NCBI RefSeq assembly: GCF_022965805.1
Contig: NC_133103.1
Span: 28,758,329-28,822,328, forward strand
Length of the DNA stretch: 64,000 nt
Direction: 5' to 3'
DNA from: Primulina eburnea
Lineage: Eukaryota > Streptophyta > Magnoliopsida > Lamiales > Gesneriaceae
This document shows, in pieces, positions 22,943 to 32,300 of the stretch (position 1 is the first letter of the stretch; every line of letters begins with the position of its first letter). Made by a program: the position numbers and the translations under genes. The notes under the pieces were generated by a model that saw only the letters and a program-made list of their open reading frames with translations, was not told the origin of the DNA and did not search any database.

Positions 22943-24929
22943 ACGATATAATGTAAATTTTTTTTTAATAATATATAACTTATCATATTGAGTTCAAACC
23001 CCCCCCCAACTTTTATTCCTGGATCCGTCCCTGTTTACACTGATGCGTCAAAGATGGGACATGGAGATGTATTGATGCAGCGTGGGAAAGCAATCGCTTA
23101 TGCTTCTCGTCAGTTGAAGGATTACAAGAAGAATTATCCCACCCACGATCTTGAGTTGGCTGCAGTGGTCTTCGCATTGAAAATATGGAGGCATTTTCTG
23201 TATGGCCAGAAATGTGAAGTTTTCACAGACCATAAGAGCTTGAAATATCTATTCTCTCAGAAGGAACTCAATATGCGGCAGAGGAGGTGGTTAGAACTTG
23301 TTAAAGATTATGATGTGACCATTAGCTAACACCCGGGTAAAGCAAACGTGGTTGCAGATGCTTTGAGCCGTAAGTCGGTTTCTTCTTTGAGTTCATTGAT
23401 TCAGAAGCCGTTGTTATTGGATCTTCAGAGAAGCGAGATTGCTATAGTAGAGCAAGGGACCATCGCTAGATTTCAACTTTGGTTATTCGACCTACGTTGA
23501 CAGATAGGATACGGCGGGAGCAACCTAATGACAATCAGTTGATGAAATTGCGATCTAAAGCCGATGAGAAAGGAAATACAGAGTTTGCGATGAACAATGA
23601 TGATTTGTTAATGTTTAGAGGGCGGATATGTGTTCCCAGTGGTGATGACATTCGACGGGATGTTTTGACAGAGGCTCATACCGCACCATACTCGATACAT
23701 CCAGGTAGCACCAAGATGTATCAGGATCTCCGACGTCTCTACTGGTGGCCAGGTATGAAAAGTGATATCGCAAAGTTCATATTCGAATGTCTAACATGTC
23801 AGCAGGTAAAGATTGAGCATCAAAGACCTGCTGGAACTTTGCAATCCCTCCCAATACCTCAGTGGAAGTGGGAGCACATCACTATGGACTTTGTCACGGG
23901 ACTTCCAAGAGCACCGAAGGGTTACAACTCCATCTGGGATTCTGCTCATTTTCTTCCGGTCAAGACAATGTTTACAATGAACCAGTATGCTGAAGTCTAT
24001 GTAGCTGAGATTGTGAGACTTCATGGTATTCCTGTGTCAATTTTATCTGGTCGTGACCCAAGGTTTACTTCTGAAATTTGTAAGAGCTTGCACAGAGCCT
24101 TGGGCACCAAGTTGGCTTTTAGCACAGCTTATCATCCTCAGAGTGACGGGCAGTCAGAGAGGGTGATTCAGATTCTTGAAGATATGCTACGAGCCTGCAC
24201 GATTGACTTTCCTGGTAGCTGTTATTCTAAATTGCCACTTGCGGAATTTACATATAACAATAGTTATCAGGCGACGATTGGCTTGGCACCATACGAGGCA
24301 TTGTATGGCAGGAAATGTAGGTCACCGTTGAACTGGGATGAAGTCGGTGAAAGAAAGATGTTAGGACCAGAACAGGTCCAACAGACAGCTGATGTGATTA
24401 CTTTAATCCAGGATAGAATGAATACGGCCCAAACCAGACAGAAAAGTTATGCCGATAACCGAAGGAGGCCTTTGGATTTTGAAGTTGGAGATCATGTTTT
24501 TATCAAAATTTCTCCTCTCAAAGGCATTATGAGATTTGGCAGGAAAGAAAGCTGAGCCCAAGATTTATCGGCCCATTTGAAATTCTGGACAGGATTGGAG
24601 AAAGAGCATATCGTGTAGCCTTACCGCCGGACTTGGATAGAGTCCACAATGTATTTCACGTCTCAATGCTCAGAAAGTACATCTCTAACCCTTCCCATGT
24701 TCTCAGACATGAAGCGTTGGATCTGATGCCGAACTTGACTTATTAAGAAGTACCAATCCAGATTTAGATCGCAAGGTTAAAGTACTAAGGAATAGGGAGA
24801 TTGGCATTATCAAGATTCTTTGGCGTAATCAGTTGGTTGAAGAAGCAAACGTGGGAACCAGAGGAGGACTGAAGCAGCGATATCCTGAGTTATTTGCACA
24901 GTAATGGCAATTTTGGGGACAAAATTTCT

Positions 24930-24943
24930 TAAGGAGGGGAGAA
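24930..24943 (+). other. Polypurine tract of the chromovirus
   Basis: TAAGGAGGGGAGAA lies immediately before the 3' LTR start and primes plus-strand synthesis in this family. Confidence 0.8.
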
Positions 24944-24944
24944 T

Positions 24945-26757
24945 TGTAACGCCCAGACATTCGTATGCATATGATGTAAGGTAATGATTATGATTAAGTA
25001 TGGTCATTATTCTTTTTATGGTTTATTATGATAATCGTTTGGGGATATGTGATGTAATGGTGATGGTTTATCGTTTCAAGATATGATATAAATGGTATTG
25101 AATGATATAGAATGAAACAGAGAATGTATGGGTAGAATAGAAAGTTGATCTTTAGCTAAGTAGGTAATGGAAGTGCTAAAACGGTATGAAACTATGGCAG
25201 TAGTTGTGGTTATTAGCATAATGTTTTGTATATTGATCCGAATGATGTGAGGCCACTTTCATTAGAAAGATAAGACATAAGGCTATAACTTTCATGTTTT
25301 GAGTTTTGTTCAAATCATAGTGGAAGATTAGCCAAAAGTGTCCCGAAGTGTGTCGTGTGTATAGTCGTTCTTCCAGTGACACATGTTGGGAAATTGAGCA
25401 TAACGTTTTACTCAGACCTTCCAATGACATGAGGCTAATTGGAGATTCAAGCCAAGACACAGAGCTACAACGTTCATGTTTACCATTTTTCCAAAATATG
25501 AAGGGAAAAGGCGTTTCGGAGGCGATCTTTGAGGCGGTTGTACGCAAAGCGGCGCCCGAGCAGTAAGAAATGGCCGCCCGAGCGCCACTGGTTCTGAAAT
25601 TTTGGGTTTTGGACAGAAACGTCCGCACTATGGCGGTAATTTATGACCGCCCGAGCGACCAGTACAGTACAAAAATGTGTTTTGGGTGTTTTAAGATATA
25701 AAATCGGTTGAGAAACAACTTTTCCTCATTTTCTTCTCCTCCTTTCTCTTCTCCAACGATTCCAAGCTAGGGTTCTTCATTTTCTTCTTATCATTTCTTT
25801 CAATCAAGCAATTAATCTTCAATCCGGAGTTGGAACTTCATCTTTTTAGTGAAAGGGACAAAGGTAAGTGGTTTTTCTTCTTGTTCTTGAGTTATTGAAG
25901 ATGATGGAGTTAGGGCATGATAGTTGTGATTGATGTATTGGATTAAATGGTCATCTAATGTTATTTGAGTGTTAATGGTTAGTTATTGGGTTTATTATTG
26001 TAGGATCACCATCAAGGTTTAGGAAACCAAGTGCTCCAAGTGTAGTAAGTGGAATCATTTCTTAAATGCATCGCATGATCTTATAACGATGAAAACATGT
26101 GCTCTCTTATAAGATGCATTTTATTCAGAGGTACGTGTCCCTCCTATAAGATTCGTTTTTACGAAGAGGGTTAGCAATGAATGAACTATCTGATAAGAAC
26201 TATCAATTCTTCAGTTGATCAATGAAATGAATATCATCCCTATGTATTCTTGTATTATGATTCTTGACGGATGATATTAATGATGATTCGACGTTTATGA
26301 AATGAAATGGATATGTTTTCAAGAAAATGAAATTGAGGCTATTCATTTTATGTTTTACCCTAAAATTATATATATGTATCTTGTTAGTATTGATTCCATT
26401 TGCTGAGTTTTGTACTCATTCCATTTATGTTCATTTGATGCAGGCATAGGTAAGAAAGACTGATCATCCCTGAATTGTCGAAGCGAGAGAATGGATTATT
26501 CCAAACTTTGGATATTTCAATTGGACGTTATTTTTGTTATGTTATGGATATGGTTATTTTGGAAAATGTTGTAAATCTTGTTTTGGTATTTCATGGTTAT
26601 GAAAATATTTTGCATGTATTTTATATGTTGTTTGAGACAGGTGGCATGTCCTATTTACGGGGAGATGCTGCCCAAAATTTTTAAGAATAACACATTTTCT
26701 CCAAATTATATTTTAAAGCTTCCGCACTAATTATGCATTTTAGTCACTAGTGTTACA
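24945..26757 (+). repeat. 3' LTR of the chromovirus
   Basis: It matches 5733-7828 but is about 280 bp shorter because the (AT)n region is absent. Two paired GC-rich modules lie at 25551-25586 and 25624-25659, again 73 bp apart. Confidence 0.93.
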
Positions 26758-26804
26758 GTAATAAACCAAGAAAAACAGGGGATTACGTACCTCATACGCG
26801 AGCA

Positions 26805-27966
26805 TCAGGACTCGCTATCCTCACCTGATAGCTCAACCTCCTCCTCATCATCATACTCAATGTCAACCTCAATAGGTCTGTATGAAAATTCTGGCGGTGG
26901 TGGGAATGGCTCATCAGATGGACTGGTCGCAGGGAAACGCTGTGCAAGCACTCAATTAAAATCGTGCACATACTCCATGTGCTCGCGTGTGATCCGCCAC
27001 TGTCTCCTCATCATGCGCTCTAATTCATCGAGACGGTGATGGTCGGTCTGTCCACTGCCCGTCTCCACCTGTCGTGCGTGTGATGGCTGTGGGACGGGCT
27101 GTGACTATGCTCCAGTCCATGAAGCCTCTCCCTGACTACTAGTAATATGTCTACTTCTCTTATCCCTCGGGAGGGGCTCAACCAATGATACATCGCCTTT
27201 CGTCCACATCAGTGCCTCACTATCATCCCAAGCAATCACCGCTTCATGGCAGAGGTCAGTGATCGTCGACGAATGGGGCATGCTAACAGTGGAGGTGCCC
27301 CGAGCAGCCTGCAAAATCAAAGTCATAATTACTCGGCCTACGTCCACTACCCTGCCGGTGATGATACAATAAACCAATGATGCCTTCGTCTTTGTCACAT
27401 CAGTTACATGCCCAGATGGCATCAACCACGAGGCTATAAAGTGATACCAGTTGTATGCCTCCCTCTTCATAGACGTTGCAGGGAATGTGACCGGGGCTCG
27501 TTAATTGTTGAGCTTCCAAACCGTGCCCAGCTCACAAAGTGTGGTTATGATTGTCTCGTAGGGATAAGCCTCTCGCATGAACAACGTGTACTCATCTGGG
27601 TCGTAATTAGGCATCGAGTACAGAAAATTGATTGTTTTGTTATCGAAGGCAACCATCTACCCCCGAATCTTCACGTGATAACCTTCATGTTTAACCATTA
27701 GATTAGCATAAAATTCCCTCACAAGGGACATTACAGCATCATCTAGGGCTTCACAAATTCATCCCAATTAACGCTCGAGAACGAGCCAATGTAGGACAAT
27801 CTAGGTGGCTCTGATCCATGCTTCTTTCCCGCTGCATATTCTTCTCTAACAACTTAGCATAATTTTCAACGGCTACTGCATCCCAGAACCGTCGTCTATC
27901 AAAATTGGCAGTACACGACTCGCCATCCCCTGACGCAAAACGCTTACTTTTCTTTTTCAGAGGCAT
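26805..27966 (-). pseudogene. Gag-like 'putative plant transposon protein' ORF, broken
   Basis: The start ATG at 27966 gives MPLKKKSKRFASGDG. A central region (27470-27105) has NWYHFIASWLMPSGHVTDVTK and LVYCIITGR, which resembles the plant-specific 'putative plant transposon protein' domain. The C-terminus is acidic (YDDEEEVELSGEDSES) and stops at 26805-26807. Internal stops and shifts include an in-frame TGA in the segment HDFN*VLAQRFP. A homologous C-terminus on the opposite strand lies at 29072-29443. The chromovirus inserted 47 bp after the stop. The function is not established; these proteins occur in elements without their own polymerase. Confidence 0.75.
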
Positions 27967-28500
27967 GATTCAATTCAATCCAAACTTCGCTCAACAATTT
28001 TTTTTTTCAACAACGCCTCACAACAAGATATTCCAACAATGCAGCACCCAAAATATCAATAAAATTAGTCAATCAATAATTCCCCTATAACATGCAATGC
28101 TCCAATCCAACAATTCTCAACAACAAACTCACTCAGACAACTTATCGAACACCTTGTGTACACCAACTCTAGAACATTATTCCTTACAATTTTAACAAGA
28201 TATTGAAGATTCACAACACAAGGAATATTTTCCTTGTGATAAGGTACCCAAATATTCTTCCAGTTCATCTGGTGTCAGCTTGTTGAAATATTCTCGTTGA
28301 AATTCTTGATCCAAAGGAGACTAGGAGTGAGGTGTGAAGGTAAATATGTGTTAGGAGTGATTTGTGTTGTGTATTATAGATTTTTGAGGGTAAAAGTGAT
28401 GGAAGAGGCGATTTTCAGTGGTGGTGTAGGAGGAAGAAGCTGCGGTGCTCGTGATTAGGGTAGAAACAAATGAATCTCTCGGCCTCTCTTTAAAAAAAAA
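27967..28500 (-). other. Leader of the gag-like element
   Basis: No gene is seen. In the minus sense this is a pyrimidine-rich then AT-rich leader running from the GC-rich array to the ATG at 27966. No Asp or Met primer site was found, so the 5' LTR boundary is undefined. Confidence 0.5.
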
Positions 28501-28512
28501 AAAACACGAACT

Positions 28513-28799
28513 AGCGTCAAGGCGCTGGTTATGTAGCACCGCGGCGTTTTTTCTTCGGCTGCCTAGCGCCGTGGCGCTAAGTGTCTAGCGCCTAAAAAAA
28601 CACGAACTAGCGTCGAGGCGCTGGTTATGTAGCACCGTGCGTTTTTTCTTCGGCTGCCTAGCGCCGCGGCGCTAAGTGTCTAGCGCCTAGGCGCTTTGTT
28701 CTCGCATGTGAGTGACGCAGCGCTAACTTATGAGCGCCTAGGCGCTCTTTTCTCGGGTGGATAGGCGCTGTAGCGCTTCATGCATGGCGTTTAGGTGCT
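28513..28799 (-). promoter_or_regulatory. Array of six paired GC-rich 14-mers
   Basis: Pairs start at 28513, 28565, 28609, 28660, 28711 and 28764. Each pair has an 8-bp spacer (for example GGTTATGT, AAGTGTCT, AACTTATG). Many words are perfect palindromes such as AGCGCCTAGGCGCT. A 96-bp tandem duplication (28505-28600 and 28601-28696) generated part of the array. In the minus sense it lies upstream of the leader, as in the other LTRs. Confidence 0.6.
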
Positions 28800-29071
28800 T
28801 GTCCTTTCGAAGTTGCAAATTTCCGCTCCTTTTCACATCGTTTTTCGACCTATTGTCTGCATAATAAAACACATATCAATGTCTAATCTTCAATGCATAA
28901 TTTAATAAAATTAGAGAACATAAAAGCAACTATACAACTAAAAATGAATAAAATAACATAAAATGACGAAAGAAGTAAAAGATACTGGTTGGGTTGCCTC
29001 CCAACAAACGTTTGTTTTAACGTCGTCAGCCCGACTGTCATGCGGGAGTAACTTGGGCAGCAAACAAAGAA
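28800..29071. other. AT-rich junction between oppositely oriented elements
   Basis: No gene. In the minus sense positions 29050-28985 contain TTGGGAGGCAACCCAA, a block that I recall from the 3' regions of Athila/Tat-like elements. It is followed by AT-rich U3-like sequence leading into the array. Confidence 0.4.
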
Positions 29072-29443
29072 TTGTTGAAACCAAAAAATGTCATTGTGGT
29101 AATTCAACCACATAGGTCACTGACATCTGATCAACAAGATACACGTGAAGCTCAAAGAGAATTCAATCGAAGAGCTGCTGAAAGACGTGACCATGCTCAG
29201 GCCCAACAACAACGAACACAACCGCAACGAAGAAATGTGCGAGAAAGATTAACTTATTTGGAAGAGGAGATGCGCCAACAACGCCAAGACATGGACGCGT
29301 TTCGGTATCGGACCGATACATTCATGGATTATATGATGGATTTCACGTCTGTCTTGGCTCAACAATTTCCATCAGCTTCGACATCTGGTAATCCATTTCC
29401 ACAACCTCCGCAATGGCCACCCGCATATGATCCGCCTGAGTAA
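29072..29443 (+). pseudogene. C-terminal fragment of a second gag-like ORF
   Basis: The frame encodes a strongly charged, Q/R/E-rich coiled-coil-like segment (TREAQREFNRRAAERRDHAQ) and a tail containing MRQQRQDMDAFRYRTD, LAQQFPSAS and a proline-rich end. The order and spacing match the C-terminus of the ORF at 26805-27966, in particular LAQ-x-FP. The N-terminus is missing and the first ATG is incidental. Confidence 0.65.
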
Positions 29444-30782
29444 CACCCACCACAAGAAGGAGCAGATGATGAGGATGGCGATGACCACTGACGGTCATTG
29501 CCCGATTGTATGTGTATTCCCTAACTTTAACGATCATATACATCGAGGACGATGCACATATTTAAGTTTGGGGGAGATGTTAGATATATTTTGTGTGTTT
29601 GCAGTGTTAGTTTTATTTGAGTATTTTTATTTATTTTTGAGTTTGCTTGTGTGTTTATAGTGTCTTAGTCATGAAAGTTTTCATTTGAAATGGCCAATGA
29701 AGATCAAAATTTTTGTATTGAGAAGAAAGATCATGCATTTCATTAATGATCATCAATCAATTTGAAAAAGTTGGAGAACAATCATGAGATTTGGTAAATT
29801 TGAAACTTATAATTTCTATACAACTTTGTGATTTTCATTTGACATTGAAATAAATTTTTGTAAACACATATATGATTGAGGCAATCTTTGATTTTATTTG
29901 GGCCTATTTATATTGTTCATTAATATTCATTTGAAGCCCTCTTGAGCCTATATGAGAAAAGAATTTTGTTTTTGAAATTTATTGGAAGACAAGCACTTTT
30001 CTTTTTGAATATATATGTATTTGGTTGGTGCATTGAGATATTATTTTTTCACGAAGATTGGATTCTACTTGGTGTTGGTGAATTGAGATTTTGTCTAGAA
30101 CTATCCAAACAACACTCGAGGCGAAATACGGACAAACTATGATTTAGGAATGATGTAGGTGATTTTTTTTTTTTGGTCGATTGAGCCTTTCAAGCTACCA
30201 AATAAAATTTTTATTATTTGTCACCTCTTTGTAGCTTATATGAATTCGAATGGCACACGTTAATATATGTAAAAGACCCCCATTCGATATCCTTTCAAGT
30301 AGCTCACATTTACCGATCCTTTGAATATCTTATACAATTATTTCCTACCTTCTCAAAGGAGTAAGAATTCAAAAGATTAAAGAAAGTGATATTCTCCTAC
30401 AAAAAAAAAAAGAAAAGAAAAATGATGAATGATGTTTGATTGAAGAAGTTGGAAAAAAATGGGAGAAAAAGAGATGAAATGAATAAAAAATGGAGATAAA
30501 AGAAAAAGTGGAGTATGCAAAAGAGATAAAAATTCAATTTACTACCTTATTTGAATTCTTAATCTTCATTTGTAGCTATAAACCAAGGCCTAACATTACA
30601 ATCATTGAAATCCTATTAACCTAGTCATAGTTGTCCAATATACTAGTGGAGAGGGATTGGAAGGATCAAGCTATGGACAATCGATAAACACTTACGTTGA
30701 GTATGAATTTTGATCAATTTTACACACACCTCATTGCATTAAATATTTATTGGGTACTCCTTTCTTGAATATTGCTTTGGAC
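29444..30782 (+). mobile_element. 3' region of the second gag-like element
   Basis: No gene. It opens with a conserved block (29527-29576) ending in TTTAAGTTTGGGGGAG and continues with AT-rich sequence that matches the inverted copy at 4205-5690 in patches. It ends where LTR family R copy 2 begins, so no polypurine tract or LTR of its own is visible. Confidence 0.55.
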
Positions 30783-32027
30783 CACGGGGGTTAGTTCATG
30801 GTTCACGAGGGTCTTTTAGGTATAAAAAGTTTATGTTTAAAATTTGGGAAAAATTATTAAAGTCTGACTTAATTCAGGAATTAAACGCTTCACGAATTAG
30901 CAAATAAGAAATTAAAACGAAACCCTCGAATTTAAGACAAATAAAATATTTAAAATTAAATTTAAGTTTAAATAATTATTTGGGAGGATATAGAGTCAAT
31001 AAAAGCAAGAAAAATTCAAAATCTAGAAATTTTACGTCTAGGGGCAAAACATTCATTTTACACCTGGTAGTAAAAAAGGTTAGCAGTGTCCCGAAGGGTC
31101 ATAACGCATGTTAAATGATATATTATGATGATTTTGATCAAAATATGATATTTTATGATTAATGGTAAAGCTATGCAATTTTTACTGTAAAAATTTTATT
31201 TTTAGAAAGTTATGATATTTTATGATTTAAAAAGGAAAAAGAAAAATATTTTGAAGGATGTGAATTGACTGTGACAAAGAGGATATGATATATGATTTTT
31301 GGGGATATCGTGAGGGAAAAGCCCAGAGGATGGCATGTTTACGGGACAAGGCCCCAGAGAAAGTCCAACGATCGTATTTTCATTTTACGTCGGTGCCTAG
31401 TGCCCGTCCTCATGCACAATGATGAGTTAATACTGACCAGTCGATCAGAAGATAAAATGCTAGTTACTTTCAAGGATCAAACTTCACCCAAAATGATAAA
31501 TGATTGAAAACTTTACAATTTTACGATTTGATGATTTACGATTTATTTATGTTTACAAATTTATTTTAACTAAAAGTATGATTTTTAATGTATGTGCTTA
31601 TATATGTATTATTTTCTATTCTTGTTTAGAACGTGCGGAATCATTAGACTCACTAGATTTGAATGCTGGAAGTGATGATATTATTGAGGAAAGCGCTGAC
31701 GTTTGAGTGGATCATGTCCGACAGTATACTCCTAGTGTCCTTTATTTTTCCGCATTAGATTGATAGGTAAAAGATTTAAAGTATTTTATTAATGATTTAT
31801 TATAGATTTTATGCTTTATTTTGGTGTTAGTTGATCTTATTAAAGGTCAACATATAACTTTTAGTTAATTGACGATTTAAAGATTTTTATGCACTTGAGA
31901 TTTTAAATGTTAAATTATTTTGATTTATGAAAATATTAAATGATTTTAATTAATTATTTTCGAAATAAGGGTCATCAAAAAAAAATTATTAAGATTTTAA
32001 AGTTAAAAAAGAGGAGGTCGTTTCAAT
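30783..32027 (+). repeat. Gypsy-type LTR fragment, family R, copy 2
   Basis: It aligns with 2041-2958 and then continues to an LTR-like end AGGTCGTTTCA at 32027. The 5' part is missing. There is no primer site after the end, so this is probably a truncated solo LTR. It lies 274 bp from the stop codon of the transporter gene. Confidence 0.6.
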
Positions 32028-32300
32028 ATTGGTGTTCGGTTTAGACATCACATTTCATGCATTTAGTTGGCATTATTTGTGGGCAACTCGGTGATTCAAA
32101 ACACGCTTAGTTTGATAGTCTCTATATAACAATAAACACTGCAATCATAAATGTGACGTATCATCTTTGCATTCTCAATCTCTTGAAAATTCAAACGAAC
32201 TCTTTCCTTTGTTCCTCCACTTTCTTCAACTTCCCACCACACAAATAAACAAATAGGATAGCTAAGCTCAAGATCTTTTAACAGAATCCGAACCTTGACC
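32028..32300 (-). other. 3' flank of the transporter gene
   Basis: AT-rich non-coding DNA holding the presumed 3' UTR. I could not point to a clear polyadenylation signal. Confidence 0.5.

Larger units (their letters stand above)
21822..23033 (+). mobile_element. hAT transposon inserted in the chromovirus pol
   Basis: The ends CAGAGACGGAT and (inverted) CAGGGACGGAT are imperfect terminal inverted repeats. A perfect 8-bp duplication TTTACACT flanks it (21814-21821 and 23034-23041), which is diagnostic of hAT. At 1212 bp it keeps only the C-terminal part of a transposase and is non-autonomous. A cluster of short hairpins lies near its left end (21877-22015). Confidence 0.95.
20999..24904 (+). 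pseudogene. Chromovirus reverse transcriptase-RNase H-integrase-chromodomain, broken
   Basis: This is the continuation of the gene cut at 9690. Reverse transcriptase runs from 20999: a missing base near 21032 and a TAG at about 21124 break the start, then a clean frame (21130-21617) has the catalytic [10 protein letters not shown] shift near 21600 leads to the thumb/connection region up to 21813, where a hAT element is inserted. RNase H resumes at 23037 with TDAS, HDLELAA and FTDHKSL. A TAA at 23327-23329 replaces the usual tyrosine before HPGKANVVADALS. Integrase (23479-24555) keeps the zinc finger, but the usual SDRD reads SGRD and residues between NSIW and SAHFLPVK are missing. The chromodomain (about 24740-24904) has several one-base shifts. 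Confidence 0.92.
5733..26757 (+). mobile_element. Tekay-type chromovirus (Ty3/gypsy), heavily nested and defective
   Basis: The element has two LTRs beginning TGTAACGCCC and ending GTGTTACA, an initiator-Met primer site, gag, protease, reverse transcriptase, RNase H, integrase, a degraded chromodomain and a polypurine tract. The flanks GGAAT and GTAAT form a 4/5 target duplication. It inserted between the stop codon of a gag-like ORF (26805) and its downstream conserved block (5729). Its own pol is split by a solo LTR at 9691-20993 and a hAT element at 21822-23033. Frameshifts, stops and integrase damage make it non-functional. Tekay assignment rests on domain order, the C-terminal chromodomain remnant and the primer site. 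Confidence 0.9.

Noticed and set aside
28513..28799. Regularly spaced GC-rich repeats that recall a CRISPR array
   Set aside because: Words are only 14 bp with 8-bp spacers and vary between units, there are no cas genes, and the host is a plant.
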